DNA of 64,000 nt from NCBI GenBank assembly GCA_030651765.1, contig JAUSBY010000005.1, forward strand, positions 248,001 to 312,000, given 5' to 3'. The notes under the pieces were generated by a model. That model worked only from the letters and a program-made list of their open reading frames with translations. It was not told where the DNA came from and did no database searches. Below are positions 30,111-38,118 of this stretch, piece by piece. A program made the position numbers and the translations under genes. Position 1 is the stretch's first letter, and each line of letters starts with the position of its first letter. The DNA is from Coriobacteriia bacterium. GTDB taxonomy: Bacteria > Actinomycetota > Coriobacteriia > Anaerosomatales > Anaerosomataceae.

Positions 30111-30851
30111 TCACTCAGCGAACCCGAGCGGCACAGCCGTTGCCGCCGTCGGCCAGGTCGGTGTCGGTCCGGTGCTCGGCACGTCGGGCGCTTGCACCGG
30201 CGCGAGGGCGTCGGCCTCGGCAGCCCGTAGCGTGGCACCTGCGGCCGTCAACGAGCCCCAGACGCCCGCTCTGCCGTGGGCCGCACGCGGGGCCGTCCAA
30301 GCCTTCAGCGCGGCCTCTGCGTTCTCAGGCGGCACCGAGGCGACGAGTCCGAGTCCGTGGCCGGGATTGCTCGGCACGTACCTCGGCATGGCGATGGTGG
30401 CGACTTCGGCAAGCAGCTTCGCCGCGGCGTTGAGATCGTGGGCAAGCGCAGGGAGCGCGGCGTATGCGTCACGAGACGGCTTCGGCGCGGACAGGATGGT
30501 CTCGGCGTCGGTGTTCGGGTCGGTGGCCTTGAGCGCCCGCGTGAACGCTCTTGCGGCCTCGTCGAAAGCCTTGGCGGCGAAGGCGTAGCCCTCGGCCCAC
30601 GGGTAGGACTCACGCAGCGCGGGCTCCACGGCGTTCGAGATCGCGGCTGCGGCCTCACGGCGTGACGCCAGCGCGACGCCGGCGGCGACCGCGGCGTCCA
30701 CGTCACCTGCGGCGAGCGCGGCTGCGAGCTCGTCTGCAGCGAGGTCGACCCGGCGCACAGCGGCTTGCGCCGTGGCCGAGATGGTGGCGGTCGCCTCCGG
30801 GCTGAAACCTGCACGGGCGAGCTGGTCGGCGAGTCTTGTGCTCTCGTTCAC
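30111..30851 (-). CDS. Helical hypothetical protein of the element
   Basis: 246 residues, strongly Ala-rich and helical, with a low-complexity Pro/Thr C-terminus (VPSTGPTPTWPTAATAVPLG). GTG at 30851 follows AAAGGA by 7 bases. It lies between the SWIM-finger gene (38 bases upstream) and the non-coding stretch before the tape-measure gene. Position and composition would suit a scaffold-like or structural accessory protein, but no family is recognised. Confidence 0.6.
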   Translation of the reverse strand: MNESTRLADQLARAGFSPEATATISATAQAAVRRVDLAADELAAALAAGDVDAAVAAGVALASRREAAAAISNAVEPALRESYPWAEGYAFAAKAFDEAARAFTRALKATDPNTDAETILSAPKPSRDAYAALPALAHDLNAAAKLLAEVATIAMPRYVPSNPGHGLGLVASVPPENAEAALKAWTAPRAAHGRAGVWGSLTAAGATLRAAEADALAPVQAPDVPSTGPTPTWPTAATAVPLGFAE

Positions 30852-30888
30852 GTTGGATCCTTTCGTTGGGCGCCCGCAGGCGCGTCGA

Positions 30889-31188
30889 TCACCGAATGGT
30901 CGCCGCCGGCGACAGGCCGGCCGGCTCGGGCTTCGTCACGTGCGTCTTGCCTCGCCATAGCGCACGCGCAAGTGCGACGTGGCGGCAGGTCTGGTGATGC
31001 TCGCAGGTGCAGAACACGCGGACCTCTCGCTCAGGGTCGAGCCAGATCATCGCGCGGTGCGCGATCGGCGACTTGCGGGTTCCTTCTACGAAATCGAGCG
31101 CCAGGAGCTCGGGGGTTGCGGAGAGCACCCACACCCGGCCTTCAGCGAGCGCGAGCATGATGTGAATGGCTTGCTTCGTGGTGATCAC
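30889..31188 (-). CDS. Small SWIM-type zinc-finger protein
   Basis: 99 residues. The segment VFCTCEHHQTCRHVALARAL contains CxCx5CxH, the SWIM zinc-finger pattern, which binds DNA or proteins. The N-terminus MITTKQAIHIMLALAEGRVW is helical. Its start overlaps the ATPase stop by 4 bases, so the two are probably translationally coupled. It may be an accessory factor of the ATPase. Function otherwise unknown. Confidence 0.65.
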   Translation of the reverse strand: MITTKQAIHIMLALAEGRVWVLSATPELLALDFVEGTRKSPIAHRAMIWLDPEREVRVFCTCEHHQTCRHVALARALWRGKTHVTKPEPAGLSPAATIR

Positions 31189-32387
31189 GAGCCCTCCTCG
31201 TCGTCATCGAACGGGATGGTCTCCGAGGTCAGTGTGCCAGCACTCCTAGGGCCGTTTTCCTGGCACTGTGGCACGGTGGCATTCTGGGGGTGGGTGGGTT
31301 GGTCAGTGTGCCAGGTTGCCAGGTTGCCAGGGTTTTGGTCCTGGGAAGATGGCAATGTGGGCAGCGACCACACCCATCCTGAGTGGTGCCCGAGTTGCCG
31401 CGACTCGACCTTGAGCTCACGCTTCGCCCGTGCGAGGGTTCGCTCGGCGATGTCTGCCTCGCGCGCCAGTCGCTTCACGTCGCGTGCCGGCATCTCACCG
31501 TCGGCAAGGATCTCGCGCAGGAACGCGGCCGCCTCGTCGCGCGCGGTCCGCTCCTCCTCATTCCCGAGACTGAGCACGTCTGCTGCTGACGAGTCGCTCA
31601 CACCGTCCCAGCGGATGACGCTGGCCTCGGCGACCGTCTCGATGTGGAATGCGAGAGAGGGCGGCTCGGGGGCAAGGTTGCACTTGGTAGACGCCAGGAC
31701 ACGCCGCGTAGGATCCGCCGGGTCGCGTCCGACCACGAGCCCGGACCGTGCAGCACCGACGATGCCGATACTGCCGCCGCCGCGATACAAGGGGTTGCCA
31801 CCGACTGCTTTATTCAGGTGCCGTACGAGCAACACGGCGGCGCCGGTCTCAGCGGCGAGGAGCGCGAGCAGGTGCAGGCCGCGGCGGACCTCCTGGTCTT
31901 TGTGCGAGTCGATCGCGCCGGACAGGAAGGCCATGAGCGGGTCGACGATGACCAGACGTGCGTCCACGCGACTGATCGCCGCACGCACCCATGACAGATC
32001 GTCGGGCAGCACCGGGGGCCGGCGTCCGTCACCGTCGTCGATCTCGGACAAGGCGACGATGCGCTCGAGGTCCGCACCGGCGGCGTCGAGCCTCGGCCGG
32101 ATGGTATCGGCGATGTCGTCCTCCGCGCTCAGCAACACCACGCCGGCGGGGCCTATCCGGACGCGGTCGTCGGGCATCGGAAGACCGCACGACACCCGAG
32201 CCGCAAGATCCAGGGTAAGCGTGCTCTTGCCGAGACCAGGGTCGCCGTCGATCACGGAGACCTTGCCGGCGGGGATGCGTCCGTACCAGAGCCACTGAAC
32301 GGCCTCAGGAGCCACGTCGGCGACGATGATGCCTACTTGGACCGAAGCGTCGTCGGGTTCGGAGTCGTAGCCGTCCAGAATGCTCAC
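31185..32387 (-). CDS. RecA-like P-loop ATPase (AAA_25/RepA type) with C-terminal winged-helix region
   Basis: About 400 residues from GTG at 32387, with GGAGG 8 bases upstream. The domain has GKVSVIDGDPGLGKST (Walker A at about 48-55), VVLLSAEDD, a Walker B ARLVIVDPLMAF, and AVLLVRHLNKAVGG with a GSIGIVGAAR segment. This is the DnaB/RepA-like hexameric helicase fold common in phage and satellite replication. A HTH-like region (GEMPARDVKRLAREADIAERTLARAKREL) precedes a variable tail. It is likely the replication ATPase of the element. The longer frame to 32444 overlaps the previous gene further. Confidence 0.85.
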   Translation of the reverse strand: MSILDGYDSEPDDASVQVGIIVADVAPEAVQWLWYGRIPAGKVSVIDGDPGLGKSTLTLDLAARVSCGLPMPDDRVRIGPAGVVLLSAEDDIADTIRPRLDAAGADLERIVALSEIDDGDGRRPPVLPDDLSWVRAAISRVDARLVIVDPLMAFLSGAIDSHKDQEVRRGLHLLALLAAETGAAVLLVRHLNKAVGGNPLYRGGGSIGIVGAARSGLVVGRDPADPTRRVLASTKCNLAPEPPSLAFHIETVAEASVIRWDGVSDSSAADVLSLGNEEERTARDEAAAFLREILADGEMPARDVKRLAREADIAERTLARAKRELKVESRQLGHHSGWVWSLPTLPSSQDQNPGNLATWHTDQPTHPQNATVPQCQENGPRSAGTLTSETIPFDDDEEGS

Positions 32388-32707
32388 CGGCGCCGCCTCC
32401 TTCCGATCTCGGCGTTGACGGTCTTCAGGCGCTCGATCGCCCATGTCACCGCGTCGATGAAACCTCGCGCGTCGCAGACCGGGATGGGGAACCGACGGCC
32501 GTGAGCGGCGTGATGGCGCAGCGCAACAAGAAGGTGCTCTACGCCGACGCGCTCGACGACTAGCGCCGAGTCAGACAGTGCCCCGATGTCGCGGCCGCGG
32601 ACGCGGTCGTAGTCCGCCTGGTTGTCCAAGGGGTTCGGCAGCCGGTAGCCGCCCACCACGACCGGCTTGATCGTCGAGCCCGGGAGCCAGGCGATTGTCG
32701 AGGTCAC
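32384..32707 (-). CDS. Hypothetical protein in the element's replication operon
   Basis: 107 residues. A central stretch ADYDRVRGRDIGALSDSALVVERVGVEHLLVALRHH is followed by a basic tail ending RRRRR. The start overlaps the previous gene and the end overlaps the ATPase gene, both by 4 bases, so expression must be coupled. No family recognised. Its place between two HTH proteins and a replication ATPase suggests a replication or regulatory role. Confidence 0.6.
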   Translation of the reverse strand: MTSTIAWLPGSTIKPVVVGGYRLPNPLDNQADYDRVRGRDIGALSDSALVVERVGVEHLLVALRHHAAHGRRFPIPVCDARGFIDAVTWAIERLKTVNAEIGRRRRR

Positions 32708-32931
32708 CGCGCCACCTCCTCAGTGTCGCCCACTACCTCGAACGGGATGCCGTACCGCTCGAGCAACGTGGGCATCGAGACGAACCGCGACGATGGCGGG
32801 CCGACGAGGGGCCAGTCGTCCGCCTCTGCCATGCGGTAGGAGGTCGGCCGCGTGAGGCCGCACACCGCACCGGCGGTGGCGATTCGCTCGAGGAATCGGA
32901 CACGGCGACCGGCGACTATGATCCCGCTCAT
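32704..32931 (-). CDS. Small HTH-like protein of the element
   Basis: 75 residues from ATG at 32931, which overlaps the previous stop as ATGA. The body AGAVCGLTRPTSYRMAEADDWP and SSRFVSMPTLLERYGIPF follows the layout of a MerR-like/HTH_17 excisionase domain: a helix-turn-helix, then a strand pair with the arginine and serine/proline pattern. The sequence diverges from the standard family. It may be a second DNA-binding factor alongside the upstream excisionase-like protein. Confidence 0.6.
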   Translation of the reverse strand: MSGIIVAGRRVRFLERIATAGAVCGLTRPTSYRMAEADDWPLVGPPSSRFVSMPTLLERYGIPFEVVGDTEEVAR

Positions 32932-33125
32932 CTCTCTTCGCTCCCCGAGAGCGCACTCTCGATCCCCCGCTCGATCGCGCTGCGCGGGATCCGCCATTGC
33001 CCGAAGAACTTGTGTGCCGGAAGGCTCCCGGCCGCGATGTGCCGGTGTATCGTGCGCTCGCTTACCTGGAGCAGGTTCGCGGCCTGGGCCACGGTCAGAA
33101 GCTCCGGCTCGTCATGGATTCCCAC
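32928..33125 (-). CDS. Excisionase-like HTH protein (HTH_17, MerR superfamily)
   Basis: 65 residues. It contains LLTVAQAANLLQVSERTIHRHIAAGSLPAHKFFGQWRIPRSAIE, a textbook HTH_17/excisionase domain. GTG at 33125 follows GAAGGGAG by 6 bases; an ATG at 33158 has no ribosome site. It is the first gene of a five-gene operon and is divergent from the integrase operon, the usual place for Xis or a control protein. Confidence 0.85.
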   Translation of the reverse strand: MGIHDEPELLTVAQAANLLQVSERTIHRHIAAGSLPAHKFFGQWRIPRSAIERGIESALSGSEER

Positions 33126-33138
33126 CGTTGACTCCCTT

Positions 33139-33214
33139 CGATAACTGTTCGTTGACATCTGCGGCTATCGGAGTAGAATTCTAGACAACCGCATACAGCC
33201 GACAGGAGTTATCG
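33139..33214. promoter_or_regulatory. Divergent control region of the element with paired half-sites
   Basis: Between the excisionase-like gene and the integrase operon lie an inverted pair CGATAACT (33139-33146) and AGTTATCG (33207-33214), each touching a translation start region. A perfect palindrome TAGAATTCTA lies at 33174-33183 in between. The palindrome supplies a -10-like TAGAAT on both strands. This resembles a small lysogeny or excision switch. Confidence 0.55.
33152..33179 (+). promoter_or_regulatory. Promoter for the 304-residue gene and integrase
   Basis: Plus strand: -35 TTGACA (33152-33157), 16-base spacer, -10 TAGAAT (33174-33179). The transcript would have a leader of about 30 bases. 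Confidence 0.7.
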
Positions 33215-34129
33215 GTGAAAAGGACCAGCGAGCAGGCCGAATCGAGCGTCATCCGAGACCTGCTTGCAGCCCGGCTCCGAGCAGGGGGCGACTGGCCGGA
33301 GTCCTGGGGAGATGCCGCTCTACCGATCGAGGCATTCGACCGGTGGGTGAACGTCTCGAGCCTGAGCGATTGGGCGCTCCACGCCACGAGTCAGAGCGCG
33401 CAGGATCTTATCGACTGGTGGCGTGACGCGTACCCCGGGGCCAGGCACTACGTGCTCAACGGCGCGGCGATCAGCGAGGAGACTGTCGAGGCTGACGCTC
33501 CGGCGTGGTGGCCGGTCTACGAGCGCACACTGAGCGATGCGGTCAAGCCGTGGACTCACCGAACGCTTGAGGCGGCTCTCCGCGGCCTCGGGCCGAATGC
33601 AGACGACGAGGACACGTATGAGGCCGCTCTTGCCGTGGCGCAGGACCTCAGCAAGCGGACGGGCGCGCGCGTGGCCGATTCTCTCGCCTACATCATGGAG
33701 GGAACACCGCTGCGGATAGCACCGCTCAAGGGCCGGATCGTCCCGGGCGGCGGCGGGGTGCCGCGCATCGAGATCACCGTAGCCTCGCCTCTCGTGGACT
33801 CGCGCGCGGTTGCGAGCCTGTACGAGCGCCTGGCGCAGTCGGTCCGGCCCCTGTACGGGACTCCACCCAACGTCGAGCCGGAATCGGTTCGGTTCTACCT
33901 GGCCTACGAGGATCTCGAGCGCGCAGGTATCCGGCGCAAAGCGGATCGGCTCGAGGCGCTCCCCGCCGATCTGCGCAAGGGACGCAATCCCAACAGCGCG
34001 GCAGCGTACTTCGGCAAGCTTCGGAAGGCGTTCCGCCAGGCGTTCACGTTCGGTGGCGGACTGGATCGGGACTTCATCGACTGGTTCACGACCGGCAGTG
34101 ACTCCAAGGAGGACGGCGACAATGCCTAG
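33215..34129 (+). CDS. Hypothetical protein co-transcribed with the integrase
   Basis: 304 residues, rich in Trp and Ala (DWPESWGDAALPIEAFDRW, LIDWWRDAYPG, EADAPAWWPVYERTL). The C-terminal half has an alpha/beta look (VPRIEITVASPLVDSRAVASLYERLA and SVRFYLAYEDLERAG), which somewhat resembles helper proteins found beside integrases in actinobacterial elements. GTG at 33215 follows GGAG by 7 to 8 bases. Its end overlaps the integrase start by 8 bases. No family recognised with confidence. Confidence 0.65.
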   Translation: MKRTSEQAESSVIRDLLAARLRAGGDWPESWGDAALPIEAFDRWVNVSSLSDWALHATSQSAQDLIDWWRDAYPGARHYVLNGAAISEETVEADAPAWWPVYERTLSDAVKPWTHRTLEAALRGLGPNADDEDTYEAALAVAQDLSKRTGARVADSLAYIMEGTPLRIAPLKGRIVPGGGGVPRIEITVASPLVDSRAVASLYERLAQSVRPLYGTPPNVEPESVRFYLAYEDLERAGIRRKADRLEALPADLRKGRNPNSAAAYFGKLRKAFRQAFTFGGGLDRDFIDWFTTGSDSKEDGDNA

Positions 34130-35348
34130 GCGATTCGAGGGACAGCGGCTCGTCACGCAGTACGAGGAAGAGTCACGCGGCCGGTGGACGTGCAAGGCCC
34201 GCGCGATCCTCGGCACGCACCCGGACGGCCGGCGAAACGAACCGCGGACCACGTTCCGAGGGACCAAGGCCGAGTGCGCGGCCAAGGCTCGCGCATGGTA
34301 CGAGGCGCTGCTCGTGACTCCTGAGAAGGACCTACTCGGCAAGCAGCAGCAGACGGTGAAGACGTACCTCGAGACGTGGCTTGCCACCAAGAAGGCGACC
34401 GTGAAGCTCACGACCTGGAAGCGGTACGACTCGCTGATCCGCACGTCGATAGAGCCCGCGCTCGGTCCCGTGCGCTTGTGCGACCTCTCTCGGGACCACA
34501 TCGAGCGTTACATGGCCTCGTGCTACGAGGAGCAGTCCACGCGCCACACGGATGCCAAGGTCTCCCCGAAGACGATCAGGAACCGGCTCGGCGTTCTCGC
34601 TTCGGCAATGCGTCGGGCCGAGCGGGACGGACTGATCGCCCGGAGCCCTCTTGAAGGTGTCGACCTGCCGAAGCGGCGGCGCCCCGAGCTCGTGGTCATG
34701 CGCGAAGAGGACGCGGCGGCGCTCCTCGAGGCCGTGGAGGGCTCCGATATCGAAGTCCTGGCCTGGACGGCACTCCACACCGGCGCGCGCTTAGGCGAGC
34801 TCCTGGCGCTCCGCTGGCGCGACGTGGACCTCTCGGCCGACACGATCCACATCGCCCGTACTCTCGTGGAGGACAAGACGAGCGGAGACGACTGGTACTA
34901 CTTCACGTCCCCGAAGAGCGGCCGCACCCGGACGATCGAGCTCGATCCCGAGACCGTCGCGCGGCTCAAGGCGCACAAGAAGACAGTCGCCGAGCAGCGC
35001 CTCAAGGTCGGAGCGGCGTGGCGGACGCTAGACCTCGTGTTCCCGAACGTCTGGCAGCAGCGGCAGGTCGCTCCCGGCACTCCCCTACGCCCCACGACGG
35101 CCACACGGATCTTCCGACGCATCGCGGACGATGCCGAGCTCGAGGGCGTCCGCTTCCATGACTTGCGGCACGCGCACGCGACGTTCGCACTCCGGGCCGG
35201 CCAGAATCCGCTTGTGGTCTCGAGAAGGCTCGGACACGCCGACGTGCAGACGACCCTCAGCATCTACGCGCACGTTCTCCCCGGTGACGATATGAGCGCC
35301 GCGGTGGCGGTAGCAGACGTGATCCAGAAGGCGCGGGCTGCACGATGA
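34122..35348 (+). CDS. int: Tyrosine-type site-specific integrase
   Basis: 408 residues from ATG at 34122 (AAGGAGG about 9 bases upstream). An N-terminal arm-binding/AP2-like part is followed by a SAM-like core-binding domain (about 75-180) and the catalytic domain. The visible catalytic set is R in TGARLGELLALRWRDV, HDLRH, and LGHADVQTTLSIYAH with its Tyr nucleophile. The gene ends 134 bases from the tRNA-Ala 3' end, the usual orientation for integration into tRNA genes. The reaction would join attP to the tRNA 3' end. Confidence 0.95.
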   Translation: MPRRFEGQRLVTQYEEESRGRWTCKARAILGTHPDGRRNEPRTTFRGTKAECAAKARAWYEALLVTPEKDLLGKQQQTVKTYLETWLATKKATVKLTTWKRYDSLIRTSIEPALGPVRLCDLSRDHIERYMASCYEEQSTRHTDAKVSPKTIRNRLGVLASAMRRAERDGLIARSPLEGVDLPKRRRPELVVMREEDAAALLEAVEGSDIEVLAWTALHTGARLGELLALRWRDVDLSADTIHIARTLVEDKTSGDDWYYFTSPKSGRTRTIELDPETVARLKAHKKTVAEQRLKVGAAWRTLDLVFPNVWQQRQVAPGTPLRPTTATRIFRRIADDAELEGVRFHDLRHAHATFALRAGQNPLVVSRRLGHADVQTTLSIYAHVLPGDDMSAAVAVADVIQKARAAR

Positions 35349-35439
35349 GCACGCATTCCGTGTCCATTCCGTTGCCGTCGGCCGTTTCGGCGTCCGCGGG
35401 GCTCCCCTGGTCGGCTCCCGCTCCGAGCCTGAACACGCA

Positions 35440-35471
35440 GGTAGGACCCGGTATCTCTACCGAGCCCTACC
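35440..35471. terminator. Hairpin between integrase and tRNA-Ala
   Basis: GGTAGG / CCTACC outer stem, 3-base internal loop on each side, CGGTA / TACCG inner stem and a TCTC loop. It can end integrase transcription or act as a replacement terminator for the tRNA, whose native one was displaced to 27013-27047. Confidence 0.55.
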
Positions 35472-35481
35472 GTCTCTGGCT

Positions 35482-35505
35482 TTGGTGGAGCCAAGGGGGA
35501 TCGAA
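35482..35505. repeat. attR: 24-bp repeat inside the 3' end of the intact tRNA-Ala
   Basis: Identical to 27056-27079. It covers the CCA, acceptor 3' strand and part of the T-arm. Because the tRNA is complete on this side, the element carries a copy that restores the gene on insertion. Confidence 0.92.
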
Positions 35506-35558
35506 CCCCTGACCTCATGGCTGCCAGCCATGCGCTCTCCCAGCTGAGCTATGGCCCC
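35483..35558 (-). tRNA. tRNA-Ala, anticodon GGC
   Basis: 76 bases with encoded CCA. Acceptor GGGGCCA pairs with TGGCTCC (one G-U); D-arm GCTC...GAGC; anticodon stem CATGG/CCATG with loop CTGGCAG, giving anticodon GGC for GCC/GCU codons; T-arm AGGGG-TTCGATC-CCCCT. It is the integration target of the element to its left. Confidence 0.97.
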
Positions 35559-35600
35559 ACATCATGCGCCCACAGGCGCGAGCGACAGTATAGCATCCCG

Positions 35601-36533
35601 TCACGTCCGGTCAACGCCACGCCCTGTCGGCACAGGCGGCCCTTCGATCGCCGGCTCGAAGCCACCATCGCCAGTGCGCGACCCCATCACCTCAGCGAGC
35701 ACCATGCCGCCGAGGATCAGCGCACTTCCGACAAGGCCACCAACGCCGAGCCGCTCACCGGCCCACCAGCCGAACAGTCCACCGAACGCGGGCTCGGAGA
35801 TCAAAATCAGTGCCGTCTTGGACGGTGACAGGGACCGCTGTGCGTACGTCTGGATCGCAAACGCTGCTGCCGACCCGAGAACACCGGTGATCGCAAGAGC
35901 CCACCACACGCTCGCCTCGCGCGGCAGTGCGATCGGCTCGATGGCCAGCGACACGACGCCGCACGCAACGGCGACGGTCGCCAGCTGCACCAGCGTCAGT
36001 GGTCTGACGTCGTGCGCACGCCCGAGGCTACCGAGCACGATCAGGTGGCCAGAGTATGCGAACGCGCACAGCAGCACCCTGGTGTCCCCGACGTTCCATC
36101 CGGCGGCATCACCACCGGACAGGAGCCAGAGACCCGCCACCGCAAGCACAACGCCCGCGACGGTGAACGCCCGTGGGGGCAAGCGCAGCAGCAGCGCCTG
36201 GAGCGCGGGAGTGATCACCACGAACATGCCCGTGATGAACGCGGCCTTCGACGCCGACGTGTCCTGCAGGCCCCACGTCTGGAAGATGTACCCGGCCGTC
36301 AGAAACGCGCCGGCCAGCACCCCGACACCGAGGACCGGACGGCGCAGCATGCGCACTGACGACGGAACGATGAGCACGAATGCGACGACCGCGATCGCGA
36401 AGCGAAGTCCCAGGAACGCGTAGAGCGGATAGCGGCTCACCGCGTCCTTGACCACGACGAACGTGGCTCCCCACACCGCGGCCACGCCGATGAGCGCCAG
36501 CTGGATCCCGTAACGCCTGAGAGCGGTGGTCAC
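35601..36533 (-). CDS. EamA/DMT-family permease
   Basis: 310 residues from GTG at 36533, with about ten hydrophobic helices in two EamA repeats. The first starts [20 protein letters not shown] and the second has [33 protein letters not shown], the typical ALxxxxEPVF-like signature. Substrate unknown; relatives export amino acids or metabolites. The start overlaps rsfS as GTGA, so it is at the end of the obg-to-rsfS operon. It is followed by tRNA-Ala. Confidence 0.88.
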   Translation of the reverse strand: MTTALRRYGIQLALIGVAAVWGATFVVVKDAVSRYPLYAFLGLRFAIAVVAFVLIVPSSVRMLRRPVLGVGVLAGAFLTAGYIFQTWGLQDTSASKAAFITGMFVVITPALQALLLRLPPRAFTVAGVVLAVAGLWLLSGGDAAGWNVGDTRVLLCAFAYSGHLIVLGSLGRAHDVRPLTLVQLATVAVACGVVSLAIEPIALPREASVWWALAITGVLGSAAAFAIQTYAQRSLSPSKTALILISEPAFGGLFGWWAGERLGVGGLVGSALILGGMVLAEVMGSRTGDGGFEPAIEGPPVPTGRGVDRT

Positions 36534-36937
36534 CCGGTGCGCTCCCCGGCGGCGGTAGCACCGGTCACCGACTCCGGCAGCGCCACTCTCGGAGAATCGG
36601 ACCACAACTTCTCGAGACGGTAGAACTCCCGCTCGTCGGGCTGGAACACGTGCACGACGACTTCACCGAAGTCGAGGAGCACCCACCGGCCCTCGCGCTG
36701 GCCCTCCCGGCCGATAGGCTTGACGCCGGCGCCCTCGCGTACGGCGTCCTCGACCTCGTCGGCGATCGTGCGAACCTGCCGGTCACTCCGGCCGGTGGCT
36801 ACCACGAAGTAGGACGTGATGACCAGCGTTGCAGCCACATCGAGGACGACGATGTCCTCGGCCTTCTTCTCGGCCGCGGCCGACGCGGCCAGAACGGCGA
36901 TATCTCTGGGCTCCAGTGCGGGCACTCCCTTCGTCAC
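36530..36937 (-). CDS. rsfS: Ribosomal silencing factor RsfS
   Basis: 135 residues. The Iojap/RsfS core is visible: KKAEDIVVLDVAATLVITSYFVVATGRSDRQV, then GREGQREGRWVLLDFGEVVVHVF and REFYRLEKLW. RsfS binds uL14 on the large subunit and blocks subunit joining during starvation. GTG at 36937 overlaps the upstream stop by 4 bases. The nadD-yqeK-lytR-rsfS order is conserved in Firmicutes and Actinomycetota. Confidence 0.95.
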   Translation of the reverse strand: MTKGVPALEPRDIAVLAASAAAEKKAEDIVVLDVAATLVITSYFVVATGRSDRQVRTIADEVEDAVREGAGVKPIGREGQREGRWVLLDFGEVVVHVFQPDEREFYRLEKLWSDSPRVALPESVTGATAAGERTG

Positions 36938-38118
36938 GAGCCACCCCCTTCGGGTGGCGTGTAGTCCTCGCCGATGATCACGATGACATCGGCCACATCC
37001 TGATCGGACGGCTGGTCGATCACATCGCCGACACCGAGGACGGACTTGACCTGCTCGCCCTGTGCAAGATCGCCGTCCTGGACGACGATGAGCGTCGTGG
37101 CGTAATCGAACCGATCGGCGTTCTTCGTATCGATCACGCGCATGCCGCTCGTGATCAGCTGCTGAGCGGCGATTCCGGCGACCCCGGGCGCGCCGACACC
37201 GTTGTAGAGGATCACTCTGACCGCACCATCATCCCCGCCGACGCGCACGTCCCACCACTGCAGCAACAGATCCGCGATCTGCTCGCGCTGCGGTTCGAAG
37301 AACGTCTGTCCGCCGAGGTCGATCGGCTTGACCGGCAACGGAACGAGTGCCGTCCGGTCCCCGGTGACGGTCCCGATGAACGCTGCGATGCGGTCACGGT
37401 CCTCCTGCCCCAGATCGCTGTCCTGCACGTTGGGCATGACGTCACGGAGGCTTTGGTTGGTGAGCGCGTCTTGATAGACACTCACATCCACGACGACGTA
37501 GTGCTCGAACGGGACCGAAAGGTAGTTCGAGACGGCAGCGGCCGAGACCGCCGGGCCTGCGCTGTAGCTGTCGCCTACGCGCTCGAATCCCTGCCCCGGG
37601 ACCTCCATGAACGCACCACTCGGTATCGCGATGCCGAGCACCTGATCGTTGGCCTCATCCAGGCGCACCGCGAGGAAGTCGGCACTACCTGTCCCGTTCA
37701 CGCCGATGATGAGGAGGTTCTCGCGCGCCTTCTCGGCCTGCGCCTCGGGGCTTGCCGCCTGCTGCGCATCCCGCCGGGCCAACCATCGCGCACCCGCGTT
37801 CACCGCGGTGGCCACGAGGAGTAGTACGAGCCCGAGGGCGACGACGCTCACGAGCGCCATGCCGATCAGCTGCATCACGCCGACGAACCTGCTACCGGCG
37901 GTCTTCACGCCGGCATCGAACCTCTGCCGCACCGCCTGTGACTTTGCTTCGCGACGACGCTGCTTTCCGAGCTTGGATGACCGCTTCGACCCCCGCCAGC
38001 CTTCCGACCGCTCCGGCGGACTAGCCGCGGCGCGCCGCCGTGGATACTCGGCACCAGAGCGCGAGCGCTCCGGCAGCTCGCCTCCTGCGCGCGGACGTGA
38101 CCTCCGCCGGGCGCTCAC
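36934..38118 (-). CDS. Membrane-anchored LCP/LytR_C-domain protein
   Basis: 394 residues. A long basic cytoplasmic N-terminus (about 1-80) precedes one membrane helix (LIGMALVSVVALGLVLLLVATAV). An extracytoplasmic LCP-like domain follows (ENLLIIGVNGTGSADFLAVRLDEANDQVLGIAIP), then a LytR_C domain (RVILYNGVGAPGVAGIAAQQLITSGMRVI). LCP enzymes attach polymers to peptidoglycan, but several arginines of catalytic LCP domains are not evident here, so this may be a non-catalytic relative. It overlaps yqeK and rsfS by 4 bases each. Confidence 0.8.
   Translation of the reverse strand: MSARRRSRPRAGGELPERSRSGAEYPRRRAAASPPERSEGWRGSKRSSKLGKQRRREAKSQAVRQRFDAGVKTAGSRFVGVMQLIGMALVSVVALGLVLLLVATAVNAGARWLARRDAQQAASPEAQAEKARENLLIIGVNGTGSADFLAVRLDEANDQVLGIAIPSGAFMEVPGQGFERVGDSYSAGPAVSAAAVSNYLSVPFEHYVVVDVSVYQDALTNQSLRDVMPNVQDSDLGQEDRDRIAAFIGTVTGDRTALVPLPVKPIDLGGQTFFEPQREQIADLLLQWWDVRVGGDDGAVRVILYNGVGAPGVAGIAAQQLITSGMRVIDTKNADRFDYATTLIVVQDGDLAQGEQVKSVLGVGDVIDQPSDQDVADVIVIIGEDYTPPEGGGS

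Larger units (their letters stand above)
27056..35505. mobile_element. 8.4-kb integrated element in tRNA-Ala (prophage remnant or phage satellite)
   Basis: Bounded by 24-bp direct repeats, one being the 3' end of an intact tRNA-Ala. A tyrosine integrase lies next to the tRNA, as usual for tRNA-targeting elements. Contents from right to left: integrase, an unknown 304-residue protein, an excisionase-like HTH, a second HTH-like protein, an unknown, a RecA-like ATPase, a SWIM zinc-finger protein, a helical unknown, a tape-measure protein, a zinc-ribbon protein and a 59-residue protein. There are no capsid, portal, terminase, tail-tube or lysis genes and no relaxase. It interrupts an otherwise continuous run of minus-strand housekeeping genes. 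Confidence 0.9.

Noticed and set aside
27056-35505. Integrative conjugative element
   Set aside because: No relaxase, coupling protein or type IV secretion genes are present.
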